From contig JAFZQU010000022.1 of NCBI GenBank assembly GCA_017620255.1, positions 62,001 to 126,000 of the forward strand: 64,000 nt of DNA, in the 5' to 3' direction. The translations under genes and the position numbers were made by a program. The notes beneath the pieces are model-generated. The model did not search any database. It saw nothing but the letters and a program-made list of their open reading frames with translations, and had not been told where the DNA came from. Positions within the stretch are counted from its first letter, which is position 1; the number at the start of each line of letters is the position of its first letter. Source of the DNA: Lachnospiraceae bacterium (GTDB lineage: Bacteria; Bacillota; Clostridia; Lachnospirales; Lachnospiraceae). Below, piece by piece: positions 27,259-36,565 of this stretch.

Positions 27259-28536
27259 ATGGACGATCAAGTGGCGATCCGCGTGGATCATCTCTCAAAA
27301 GTATATAAGCTCTACGACAGGAACCGGGACAGGCTCAAAGAGGCGCTGCATCTTGGCAAGGATATCCGGTTCAGGGAACACTATGCCTTAAAGGATGTCA
27401 GTCTGAGCGTCCGCACGGGAGAAACGGTCGGCATCATCGGGACAAACGGCTCCGGTAAATCCACGATCTTAAAGATCATCACGGGCGTACTCAACCCGAC
27501 GGAAGGGGAGGTGGAGATCAACGGAAGGATCTCTGCGCTTCTGGAGCTGGGTGCCGGTTTCAACATGGAATTTACGGGCATTGAGAATATTTACTTAAAC
27601 GGCACCATGATCGGTTTTTCCGAAGAGGAGATCGACGCCAAACTGCAGGATATCCTTGATTTTGCCGACATCGGTGATTTTGTCTACCAGAAAGTCAAAA
27701 CCTATTCGAGCGGTATGTTTGTCAGACTCGCTTTTGCGGTCGCCATCAATATCGATCCGGAGATCCTGATCGTGGACGAGGCGCTGTCCGTCGGCGACGT
27801 CTTTTTCCAGAATAAATGTTACCGGAAATTCGAGGAATTCAAGCAGCAGGGAAAGACGATCCTGTTTGTCAGTCACGATCTCGGGAGCATCAGCAAATAC
27901 TGTGACCGCGTGATCCTGTTAGAGCGCGGGCAAAAGATCGGGGAGGGCGAACCCAAAGAGATCATCGATATGTATAAAAAAGTCCTTGTCGGGCAGCTCG
28001 ATCAGATGGCGGACACTTCCAAGAGCCAGAAGATCGGATCGGGCAGCAGGTGGAAGGATAAGATGCAGTTAAATCCCAACTTTGACGAGTACGGGAGCGG
28101 ACTGGCCGAATTCGAGGACTATTGCGCTTATGATCATACCGGTGCGATCACGAATACGATCATCAAGGGAGAATCGTTTACGATCAAACTGAAGATCCGT
28201 TTCTTCGAGAGTATCCAGGAACCCGTCTTTGCTGTTTCGATCAAAAACATGCAGGGCACGGAGATCACCGGTACCAACACGATGTTTGAAAAGCTGTCGA
28301 CCGGAACCCCGAATGCAGGAGACGTTCTTGTCGCGACTTTCACGCAGGATATGAACCTGCAGGGCGGGGAGTACCTCGTCTCACTCGGGTGCGTCGGCTA
28401 CAGGGAAGGGAATTTTACCGTCTATCACAGACTTTATGATATTTTCAACCTCACCGTGATCTCATCCAAAAACACCACGGGCTTTTATGACATGAATTCG
28501 ATCGTGACGGTGGAAACAGCGGAAACGGCGGAATAA
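27259..28536 (+). CDS. ABC polysaccharide exporter ATPase with C-terminal substrate-recognition domain (Wzt-like)
   Basis: The ATPase partner of the permease, 425 residues. Walker A GTNGSGKST is at 61-69, the signature YSSGM at 149-153 and Walker B EILIVDE at 168-174. Residues about 265-420 form a beta-sandwich like the Wzt C-terminal domain, which in O9a-type systems recognises the capped non-reducing end of the polymer. Presence of this domain, and of a methyltransferase/kinase-like gene 3 bases downstream, supports chain-terminus recognition before export. Confidence 0.9.
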   Translation: MDDQVAIRVDHLSKVYKLYDRNRDRLKEALHLGKDIRFREHYALKDVSLSVRTGETVGIIGTNGSGKSTILKIITGVLNPTEGEVEINGRISALLELGAGFNMEFTGIENIYLNGTMIGFSEEEIDAKLQDILDFADIGDFVYQKVKTYSSGMFVRLAFAVAINIDPEILIVDEALSVGDVFFQNKCYRKFEEFKQQGKTILFVSHDLGSISKYCDRVILLERGQKIGEGEPKEIIDMYKKVLVGQLDQMADTSKSQKIGSGSRWKDKMQLNPNFDEYGSGLAEFEDYCAYDHTGAITNTIIKGESFTIKLKIRFFESIQEPVFAVSIKNMQGTEITGTNTMFEKLSTGTPNAGDVLVATFTQDMNLQGGEYLVSLGCVGYREGNFTVYHRLYDIFNLTVISSKNTTGFYDMNSIVTVETAETAE

Positions 28537-28539
28537 ACG

Positions 28540-30879
28540 ATGAAGAAAAACGAAGAGAAAACAGAACGGATCGGCAGTGTGCTGCTGAACCTGAATTACT
28601 ACAGCGGAGAGGACCAATACTCGGAAGGAGCGAGCGAAGACCAGCTGCTTGAGATCGTCAAAACGCACAGGGAGAGTGAGTTTGAGCATGTGATCGAAGA
28701 GAGCAGGTCCTGGTCCGTCATGTATCATCTGTCTCACATCCGTGAAAATATCGCGACCTGGCTGCCCATGGAAGGGAAAGAAAACGTGCTGGAGATCGGA
28801 AGCGGCTGCGGGGCCGTTACGGGAATGCTCACCCGGCTTGCAGGCCACGTGACCTGTATCGATCTTTCCAAAAAACGCAGTCAGATCAATGCTTACAGGC
28901 ACAGGGACCGCGATAATCTGGAGATCATCGTCGGAAACTTCAAGGATATCGAGCCGGAACTGGATGAGGAATACGATTACGTGACGCTGATCGGCGTGCT
29001 GGAATATGCGGATCTTTATATCGGCGGGGAGAATGCGTTCACCAACATGCTGAAGACGGCAGCGAGCCACCTGAAAAAGGGAGGCAGACTGTTCATAGCG
29101 ATCGAGAATAAATACGGCCTGAAGTATTTTGCCGGCTGCAGGGAAGACCATACGGGCAGATATTATGAGGGCATCGAAGGGTATGGCAGGTCGTTTGGCG
29201 TGAAGACCTTCGGAAAGGGCACGCTTACGGAAATGCTTGCAGATGCGGGACTAAACGGGACCTTCTATTATCCGTATCCGGATTACAAGCTGCCGCATAC
29301 GGTCTATTCCGATGAGTATCTGCCGCATAAGGGCGAACTGACAACGAATATCCGCAATTATGATGCGGACCGCATGGTTACCTTTGATGAGGGGAAAGTG
29401 TTCGATTCCCTGATCGCGGATCACCGTTTTCCGGAGTTTTCCAATTCCTATGCGGTCATAGCCCGCCGGAACGAAGATGTGCAGGAAGAGGAAGAGAGAC
29501 CGCTCTATGTGAAATTCTCCAATGAGCGCGCACAGCAGTTCCGCATAGCAACGATGATCACGAGGGATGCGGACGGGAAACGTCATGTCTACAAAGAGGC
29601 GATCGATCTGAAGAGCAACCGCCATGTGCGCGGGATCAGTGAAAATTACGAAGAACTGCTGAAGATCTATGCGGATACGAAGCTGAAACCGAACCGGTGC
29701 ACCCTCCTTGAAAGCAGGGAACGGGAAGAACAGATCATCGGTGTATCCAACATGGCGCGCGACCGTGTGGAACTGGAATATGTTTCCGGGATCACGCTGG
29801 AAAAATATCTGGACAAGCTCAACGCCACAAAACAGTACGGGCGGATGAGCGCTCTGCTGAAGGAGTTTGCCGCGCTTCTGTACACAACCTGCGGCCAGGG
29901 CGAGTTCCGTATGTCCGAAGACTTCAGACGGATCTTCGGGACGCCGGAGTTTCCCGAGGCGTACAAGGCATCTCCGGTCTGCAACTACGATATGATCTTT
30001 TCCAACATCGTACTGGATGCGGAAAAACCGGAGGAAAGCGAGTGGCAGGTGCTCGATTATGAGTGGATGTTCCGTTTTCATGTCCCTGCCAAATTCCTGC
30101 TCTACCGGGCACTGTTCTACTATGAGCGCGAACGGGAGGAAACGGGATTCTTCAAGTATCTTGCAGAGCAGGATAAGAACATCTATACGGAGTTTTCGAT
30201 CAACAGCACGGAAACGGATATCTTCAGGGAGATGGAACACCGTTTCCAGATCTATATCATCAACGGCATGGCCAGCATGGAAGTGCTGAAGGTTATCATG
30301 CCGACACATGCGGTGCGTGTGGACCAGATCTTAAGGGAGAGCAATTACCTGCGTGATCTGAACGCTCCGAAGACCTATTACAGCTGCGGAGACGGGTTTG
30401 CGCCGGAGAATATCATGCTCCTGCCCGCACTGGTGGAAGACGACAATGTCGTTACCCTGGAGGTGCCGATCACAAACAACATTGTCAGCCTCCGCATCGA
30501 TCCGACGGAATACCCCTGTTTTCTGCATGTGGAGGAGATCCGCCTGAAGATGCAGAAAGGTATGGACCGGTCCATTGAACGCTTTGTCACAAACGGATAT
30601 CCCGTGTCGGAAAGTACGTTCCTGTTTGATACGGACGATGCGCAGATCATACTGGATATTCCGGCCGGTGCCAAAAAGCTGACCGTGCGTTACCAGGTCA
30701 AAATGCTGCCGAGACCGTTCTATGAAGACTTCAGCAGGCTACTGCGGGAGAAATGCCTGCAGGAAGACAGGAAACCGACGATCATTGACCGTGCCGCCGT
30801 GAAACTGAAGCTGACCGACCGGAAGATCCTTCCGGAAGGTTTCCGGTATAACGATTGCCAGAAGAAAAGAGGAGAATAA
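28540..30879 (+). CDS. Fused SAM methyltransferase and kinase-like protein, possible WbdD-type chain terminator
   Basis: A 779-residue multidomain protein. Residues about 50-260 are a class I methyltransferase (motif I VLEIGSGCGAVTG at 83-95; LIGVLEYAD near 150). Residues about 320-560 look like a protein-kinase/aminoglycoside-kinase fold: a Lys in HVYKEAI near 350, a catalytic-loop-like NYDMIFSNIVLD near 481-492 and LDYEW near 504 at the metal-binding position. The last 170 residues are a beta-rich domain. E. coli WbdD has the same order (methyltransferase then kinase) and caps O-antigen chains before Wzm/Wzt export. The kinase assignment is my reading of weak motifs; length and C-terminal domain differ from WbdD. 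Position directly after the Wzt-like gene supports the role. Confidence 0.7.
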   Translation: MKKNEEKTERIGSVLLNLNYYSGEDQYSEGASEDQLLEIVKTHRESEFEHVIEESRSWSVMYHLSHIRENIATWLPMEGKENVLEIGSGCGAVTGMLTRLAGHVTCIDLSKKRSQINAYRHRDRDNLEIIVGNFKDIEPELDEEYDYVTLIGVLEYADLYIGGENAFTNMLKTAASHLKKGGRLFIAIENKYGLKYFAGCREDHTGRYYEGIEGYGRSFGVKTFGKGTLTEMLADAGLNGTFYYPYPDYKLPHTVYSDEYLPHKGELTTNIRNYDADRMVTFDEGKVFDSLIADHRFPEFSNSYAVIARRNEDVQEEEERPLYVKFSNERAQQFRIATMITRDADGKRHVYKEAIDLKSNRHVRGISENYEELLKIYADTKLKPNRCTLLESREREEQIIGVSNMARDRVELEYVSGITLEKYLDKLNATKQYGRMSALLKEFAALLYTTCGQGEFRMSEDFRRIFGTPEFPEAYKASPVCNYDMIFSNIVLDAEKPEESEWQVLDYEWMFRFHVPAKFLLYRALFYYEREREETGFFKYLAEQDKNIYTEFSINSTETDIFREMEHRFQIYIINGMASMEVLKVIMPTHAVRVDQILRESNYLRDLNAPKTYYSCGDGFAPENIMLLPALVEDDNVVTLEVPITNNIVSLRIDPTEYPCFLHVEEIRLKMQKGMDRSIERFVTNGYPVSESTFLFDTDDAQIILDIPAGAKKLTVRYQVKMLPRPFYEDFSRLLREKCLQEDRKPTIIDRAAVKLKLTDRKILPEGFRYNDCQKKRGE

Positions 30880-30888
30880 CACAGGACT

Positions 30889-32850
30889 GTGGGAAAGATG
30901 AGCAAAAAAGGCGCTTACAGGACGGAACTGCAGAAGCAGTCTGATCCGTATGCCTATTTTCTGCAGAATATGCAACGGAAAGAAAGAGGGAGATCGGTTC
31001 ATATCGATGGCCCTCTTCCTTGCAGTATGCCCTTTTTACATCCGCAGATCGAAATGCTTTCCTATACGCTTACGGAAAAGCAGAGAACCTATGTGATCAT
31101 CAGGGAAGACAAGGCATTTCGTTATCCGGATGCGGATCTTGACCTGCTTGATCGCGGGTGCGCCTATCCTGCGGATCCAAAGGCTCTTCCCGACCTCATA
31201 TACTGTGATCATGACCATATGCGCGGCAAAGTCCGCCATACCCCGTTCCTGAAACCCGGTTTTTCGCCCCATACCCTGCTGAATGCAAACTATATCGGCG
31301 GGTATTTTGCCATCAGCGATAAACTGTTTCAGGAGATCGCATCAGAACTTGCCGGCTGTGAATTCCCGGAAGCGGGCGACCTGATCTATGCGTTGCTGCT
31401 TCTTGCGATGGAGAGAACCGACAGGATCGCACACGTCCCTGAAACGCTGTTTTATTACAGGGATGCGCGCCCCGAGGATGAGATCTATGCTTCCTTCGTG
31501 AACAGGACATATCCGGAAAGCTTTATGACCCTTCGTGAAGGGGTCTTGAAAAGGATGGGGCTTGTTCCCGGGAATTATACCCTTTCGGTCATCATCCCGT
31601 CAAAAGACCATGCAGGGATGCTGATCCGCTGCTTAAACAGTGTCAGGGAAGCGCTTGCGTCCTGGCCAAAGGACGACTGGGAGATCCTTATCATCGACAA
31701 CGGCAGCGGGACAGAAGATAAGGAAGCGGTCGAAGCATTTGTGCAGGATAAAGAGAACATACGCTACATATACAAGCAGGAGGCATTCAACTTTGCCGGC
31801 ATGTGTCATAACGGCGCACAGGCGGCAGAGAAGGAACTGCTGCTGTTTTTAAATGACGATGTGGAACTTGCCGGGGAGGGGTGCCTTGACAGACTCTGTA
31901 TGTACGCAATGTCCCCGCTCGCCGGGGCTGTCGGCACAAAACTGCTGTTCCCGGACGGTAAGAGCATCCAGCATGTCGGGATCACGAACCAGCTCTGCGG
32001 TCCGACGCACAAACTGTCGCATTATCCGGACGGGAAGATCTATTACTTCGGAGCCAACCGTCTGCCCCGGAATGTACTCGCCGTAACGGGTGCCTGCCTG
32101 ATGGTGGAGCGTGAAAAATACTTTCACGTTCAGGGCTTTCATGATAAAATGACAGTTAGTTACAATGACGTTGATCTATGCGTGAATTTATACGAAAAAG
32201 GGTACTTTAACGTAGTGCTGAATGAAAACGGTATCCTGCACCACGAGTCCCTTTCCCGCGGCAGTGACACGGACAATGATGAGAAGTTTGAGAGACTTTT
32301 CAGGGAACGCGAGATCTTTTACAGGCGTCATGCGTGGCTTCGTACGGAACCGGATCCGTTTTATCATCCGGACCTGATACAGGATACACTCGACTTTCGT
32401 GTGAACGTGGCTGCCGACTATGAACTACGCGGCAGGGAAAGCGAAGTCGAGATTTTTGAGTGCCCATCTGTCAAAACTTCCGAACGTTTGCAGTTTTGCA
32501 TTGAAAAGACGGAGTGGGAGAGAGAACTGCTGCCGGGCGGTGACAGTCTGTTGACCGTCACGGGATGGAGCGTATTCCTGAAACATGAGGAACTGCTCTA
32601 TGACCGCTATCTGGTGCTGCTTGGTGAGGAGGATGCCGGACGCGGCCTGAAGATCTCGCTGATGAGCGTTTACCGCAAAGATGTCGCGGAGGTCTTTCAC
32701 GGACACAGACATGCAAAGCTGGCAGGCTTTGCGGCAAAGATCCCGTCCGCTTTTCTGGGTGCCGGGAAGCGGTACAGGATGGCGATCCTGTATGTTCACA
32801 GGATCACACATAAAAGTACATTAACGGTCGGAGCTTATTATGAACCGTGA
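30889..32850 (+). CDS. Large GT2 glycosyltransferase with degenerate first domain
   Basis: A 653-residue protein. Residues about 220-500 form a complete GT2 domain (LSVIIPSKDHAGMLIRCLNS, IDNGSG, FLNDDVELAGEG, TGACLMVEREKY, NDVDLC, HHESLSRG). Residues 1-215 resemble only the later half of a GT2 domain (LIYCDHDHMRG, LLNANYIGGYFAIS, HVPETLFYYRD) and lack the nucleotide-binding SILVPxYN start seen in the neighbouring gene at 32840. A beta-rich C-terminal domain of about 130 residues follows. The start is given as GTG at 30889; the ATG at 30898 in the same frame is an alternative. It overlaps the next gene by 11 bases. Rhamnan-type polymer synthesis is plausible but unproven. Confidence 0.82.
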   Translation: MGKMSKKGAYRTELQKQSDPYAYFLQNMQRKERGRSVHIDGPLPCSMPFLHPQIEMLSYTLTEKQRTYVIIREDKAFRYPDADLDLLDRGCAYPADPKALPDLIYCDHDHMRGKVRHTPFLKPGFSPHTLLNANYIGGYFAISDKLFQEIASELAGCEFPEAGDLIYALLLLAMERTDRIAHVPETLFYYRDARPEDEIYASFVNRTYPESFMTLREGVLKRMGLVPGNYTLSVIIPSKDHAGMLIRCLNSVREALASWPKDDWEILIIDNGSGTEDKEAVEAFVQDKENIRYIYKQEAFNFAGMCHNGAQAAEKELLLFLNDDVELAGEGCLDRLCMYAMSPLAGAVGTKLLFPDGKSIQHVGITNQLCGPTHKLSHYPDGKIYYFGANRLPRNVLAVTGACLMVEREKYFHVQGFHDKMTVSYNDVDLCVNLYEKGYFNVVLNENGILHHESLSRGSDTDNDEKFERLFREREIFYRRHAWLRTEPDPFYHPDLIQDTLDFRVNVAADYELRGRESEVEIFECPSVKTSERLQFCIEKTEWERELLPGGDSLLTVTGWSVFLKHEELLYDRYLVLLGEEDAGRGLKISLMSVYRKDVAEVFHGHRHAKLAGFAAKIPSAFLGAGKRYRMAILYVHRITHKSTLTVGAYYEP

Positions 32851-34831
32851 ATCGGAACAATATTATAAAAAGCTTTATGAAGAGGAATGCGCGAAGAACG
32901 AGTCCCTGACGGAGACGCTTGTTACAGCGGAAGCGAAGATCGCAGACCTTGAGATGAAACTCGACAAGATCAGGAAGAGCCGGCTCTGGAGAGCGATCTC
33001 TCCCGTGCGGCGCTTATGGAGCCGCTTTGCAAACGGTATCGTCCGGATCAGACGCTACGGAAACCTGCGCAATATCATCGCCAAGATCAAAAGCAAACTG
33101 CTGGAGAAGAAGGCGTATAAGAGTTACGGAACACGCAGCATGCCGGACGCGGAAACGATCCGCATGCAGAAGGAGACCGTGTTCGACAGGGACATCACTT
33201 TTTCCATTCTCGTTCCGCTCTACAATACGCCCGAGCGGTTTCTGAAAGAGATGCTGCAGTCCGTCCTTGACCAGACCTATGAAAAATGGGAACTCTGCCT
33301 TGCGGACGGGTCGGACGATGCGCATGAAACAGTCGGTAAGATCTGCAGGGAGTATCAGGATAAGGATCACAGGATCAAATACCGGAAACTTGCGGAAAAC
33401 GGCGGGATCTCACGGAACACGAACGCCTGCTTTGAAATGGCGACAGGCGAATATATCGGCCTGTTTGACCACGACGACATCCTGCATCCGACCGTGCTCT
33501 ACGAATACATGAAAGTCATCTGCGAAAAGAACGCGGATTATATCTACTGTGATGAGACGACGTTTCGCGGGAATTCGATCGATCATATGGTCACGCTGCA
33601 TTTCAAGCCTGATTTTGCGATCGATAACCTGCGTGCCAATAATTTTATCTGTCATTTCAGTGCCTTCGATAAGAAACTGTTGGAGCAGACAGGGCTGTTT
33701 CGGCCGGAGTTTGACGGCAGCCAGGATCATGACATGATCTTCCGCCTGACCGCGGCCGCAAAGAACATCGTCCATGTACCGAAGATCCTCTATTACTGGC
33801 GTTCGCACGCGGGCTCTGTTGCCGCGGACATCCACGCAAAAGATTATGCGATCAACGCCGCCAAGGGTGCGGTGAGCGCGCACCTTACCGCCTGCGGGTT
33901 CTCCGGCTTCAAGATCGAGAGCACCAGGGCTTTTGAGACGATCTTCAGGATCCGGTACCGCCTGATCGCAAAACCGATGGTTTCGATCCTGATCCCCAAC
34001 AGGGATCATGTGGAAGACCTGCAAAGATGTATCGATTCGATCATCCAGAAATCATCCTATCCGGACTATGAGATCATCGTGATCGAGAACGGATCCGAGA
34101 AAGAAGAGACTTTCGCCTATTATGAGAAGATCGGACCGAATCCGGATATCCGCATCGTAAAGTACGAAGATGCTTTTAACTATGCGTCGATCAATAATTT
34201 CGGCGCTTCCCTTGCAAAAGGGGAATATCTGATCCTCTTAAACAATGACACGGAAGTCATTACGCGCAACTGGATCGAGGAACTCCTGATGTACGCGCAG
34301 AGAGAGGATGTGGGTGCAGTCGGCTGCATGCTGTATTACGAGGATTATTCGATCCAGCACGCCGGGATCGTTCTGGGACTGGGTGCACACCGTACGGCGG
34401 GGCATACGCATTACCGCATGAACAGGGAAAACTTAGGATACATGGGCAGGCTCTGCTACGCGCAGGATGTTACGGCCGTGACCGGTGCCTGCATGATGAC
34501 GAAAAGATCACTGTATGAGAGTGTGGGCGGTCTGAGTGAGGAATTCGCAGTCGCACTGAACGACGTGGATTACTGTCTCAAACTGCGCAGAAAGGGACTG
34601 CTGAACGTCTTTACGCCTTTTGCGGAGCTGTTCCACTATGAATCCAGATCCAGGGGGACGGATGTGGAAGACGCCACAAAGGAGAACGCAGAGCGTTACA
34701 ATAGAGAGAGTGAACTGTTCCGGGAGAAGTGGAAAGCCGAGCTTGCGGCCGGCGATCCGTATTTCAATCCGAATTTTTCGCTCGATCACAGCAATTATGT
34801 ATTAGCCGGCATCAACAAAGGCATGGTATGA
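32840..34831 (+). CDS. Bifunctional tandem GT2 glycosyltransferase
   Basis: A 663-residue protein with an N-terminal coiled coil (about 15-50) and two complete GT2 domains. The first (about 115-350) has SILVPLYNTPERFL, LADGSDD, FDHDDILHP and SQDHDMIFRL. The second (about 375-650) has SILIPNRDHVEDL, VIENGSE, LLNNDTEVI, VTGACMMTKRSLYE, LNDVDYC and FHYESRSRG. Such two-domain GT2 proteins commonly make alternating linkages in rhamnan or mannan-like chains exported by ABC transporters, which are encoded just upstream. It is the intact relative of the proteins at 30889 and 43501, each of which has one decayed domain. Confidence 0.88.
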   Translation: MNRESEQYYKKLYEEECAKNESLTETLVTAEAKIADLEMKLDKIRKSRLWRAISPVRRLWSRFANGIVRIRRYGNLRNIIAKIKSKLLEKKAYKSYGTRSMPDAETIRMQKETVFDRDITFSILVPLYNTPERFLKEMLQSVLDQTYEKWELCLADGSDDAHETVGKICREYQDKDHRIKYRKLAENGGISRNTNACFEMATGEYIGLFDHDDILHPTVLYEYMKVICEKNADYIYCDETTFRGNSIDHMVTLHFKPDFAIDNLRANNFICHFSAFDKKLLEQTGLFRPEFDGSQDHDMIFRLTAAAKNIVHVPKILYYWRSHAGSVAADIHAKDYAINAAKGAVSAHLTACGFSGFKIESTRAFETIFRIRYRLIAKPMVSILIPNRDHVEDLQRCIDSIIQKSSYPDYEIIVIENGSEKEETFAYYEKIGPNPDIRIVKYEDAFNYASINNFGASLAKGEYLILLNNDTEVITRNWIEELLMYAQREDVGAVGCMLYYEDYSIQHAGIVLGLGAHRTAGHTHYRMNRENLGYMGRLCYAQDVTAVTGACMMTKRSLYESVGGLSEEFAVALNDVDYCLKLRRKGLLNVFTPFAELFHYESRSRGTDVEDATKENAERYNRESELFREKWKAELAAGDPYFNPNFSLDHSNYVLAGINKGMV

Positions 34832-34842
34832 AAGGAGCAGGT

Positions 34843-36564
34843 ATGGACTACAGGGAACAGTATGCATTTTGGCTGAAGGATGAGTATTTCGATCAGGCGA
34901 CCAAAGAGGAACTGCGTGCGCTGGATGGAAACGACGCAGAGATCGAGGAGCGGTTCTATAAGGAGTTGGAGTTCGGTACCGGCGGATTGCGCGGGATCAT
35001 CGGCGCAGGAACCAACCGGATGAATATCTATACCGTACGCAAGGCCACACAGGGGCTTGCCAACTATATTCTGAAGCAGGGCACGCAGGACAAGGGCGTA
35101 GCCATTGCATATGATTCCAGAAGGATGTCTCCGGAATTTGCCGATGAAGCGGCGCTCTGCCTGAACGCAAACGGGATCAGTGCCTATGTGTTCGAGTCCC
35201 TGCGGCCGACACCGGAATTATCCTATGCGGTACGTAAACTCGGCTGTACTGCCGGGATCGTGGTCACGGCCAGCCACAACCCGCCGGAATACAACGGTTA
35301 TAAAGTATACTGGGAAGACGGCGCGCAGGTCACCTCTCCCAAGGATGTGGATATCGTTAACGAAGCGAAAGCCGTTACGGATTACCATGATGTAAAGACC
35401 ATGGGAAAAGAAGAAGCGATCGCCGCAAAACTGTACCATGTGATCGGTTCCGAGATCGACGATACCTACATGGAAGAACTGAAAAAGCAGATCATCCACG
35501 CCGATGTGATCCGTGAAATGGCGGATGAGATTAAGATCGTATATACGCCTTTCCACGGGACGGGCAACATTCCCGTCAGAAGGATCCTTTCGGAGCTCGG
35601 TTTTAAGCATGTATTCGTTGTGCCCGAGCAGGAACTGCCGGATCCTGATTTTACCACACTGGACTACCCCAATCCGGAGGACCCCAAGGCCTATACGCTG
35701 GCACTGAAGCTGGCGAAGGAAAAAGACGCGGACATCATTCTCGCGACCGATCCGGATGCCGACAGACTCGGTATCTACGCAAAAGACAGCAGGAGCGGCG
35801 AGTACGTCCCGTTCACCGGCAACATGTCCGGCATGCTGATCGCGGAATACATCCTGCGTGAAAAGAAAAAAGCAGGCACGCTTCCGAAGAACGGCGCCGT
35901 GATCAAGTCGATCGTGACGACCAACCTGACGGATGCGCTCGCAAGAGCTTATGATATGCGCCTGATCAAGGTCCTGACAGGATTTAAATATATCGGTGAA
36001 CAGATCAAACAGTTCGAGCAGACACATGAAAACGAGTATGTGTTCGGTCTCGAAGAGAGTTACGGCTGTCTGGTCGGCACGCACGCAAGGGACAAGGATG
36101 CCGTGGTTGCGGTCATGTGCCTGTGCGAAGTAGCCGCATGGTGCAAGAAGCAGGGGATCACCGTGTGGGATCAGATGCTGAAGATCTACGAGGAATACGG
36201 GTACTACATGGAAGGTATCCACACCCTGACACTGAAAGGCATCGAGGGTGCGCAGCAGATCGATGCGATCATGGAGAAGTTCCGCAACAACGCACCGGCT
36301 TCATTTGGCGACCTGAAGGTACAGTGCCTGAAGGATTTCAAGAAGAATGAAGTGCGTGATTTTGCGACGGGAAAAATCAGCGAAACAGGTCTTCCGGCCT
36401 CCAACGTGCTCTACTTTGAGCTGGAAAATGATTCCTGGTGCTGCCTGCGTCCGTCCGGTACGGAGCCGAAGCTGAAGTTCTACATGGGGATCTGCGGCAA
36501 AAACATGGACGATGCCAAGACAAAACTGAAAGCACTGACCGATGCGCTGGTCGGAATGATCTGA
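34843..36564 (+). CDS. Phosphohexomutase (phosphoglucomutase/phosphomannomutase, PgcA-like)
   Basis: A 573-residue alpha-D-phosphohexomutase, interconverting hexose-6-phosphate and hexose-1-phosphate for nucleotide-sugar synthesis. GTGGLRG is near residue 45, the phosphoserine loop TASHNPPEYNGYK near 141-153, the metal loop DPDADR near 303, EESYG near 405 and the phosphate-binding RPSGTEPK near 530. Length and the N-terminal WL..(DE).YFD motif fit the PgcA/PGM2 subgroup of Firmicutes. The frame reaches back to 34729, but AAAGGAG at 34831-34837 sets the start at 34843. It could provide glucose-1-phosphate for rmlA. Confidence 0.92.
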   Translation: MDYREQYAFWLKDEYFDQATKEELRALDGNDAEIEERFYKELEFGTGGLRGIIGAGTNRMNIYTVRKATQGLANYILKQGTQDKGVAIAYDSRRMSPEFADEAALCLNANGISAYVFESLRPTPELSYAVRKLGCTAGIVVTASHNPPEYNGYKVYWEDGAQVTSPKDVDIVNEAKAVTDYHDVKTMGKEEAIAAKLYHVIGSEIDDTYMEELKKQIIHADVIREMADEIKIVYTPFHGTGNIPVRRILSELGFKHVFVVPEQELPDPDFTTLDYPNPEDPKAYTLALKLAKEKDADIILATDPDADRLGIYAKDSRSGEYVPFTGNMSGMLIAEYILREKKKAGTLPKNGAVIKSIVTTNLTDALARAYDMRLIKVLTGFKYIGEQIKQFEQTHENEYVFGLEESYGCLVGTHARDKDAVVAVMCLCEVAAWCKKQGITVWDQMLKIYEEYGYYMEGIHTLTLKGIEGAQQIDAIMEKFRNNAPASFGDLKVQCLKDFKKNEVRDFATGKISETGLPASNVLYFELENDSWCCLRPSGTEPKLKFYMGICGKNMDDAKTKLKALTDALVGMI

Positions 36565-36565
36565 T

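Noticed and set aside
29251..30309. A 352-residue antisense frame opposite the methyltransferase/kinase gene (similar frames at 35218-36222 and 50624-51664)
   Set aside because: Low-complexity His/Arg/Ile-rich text with no domain; the + strand genes have clear motifs over the same span.
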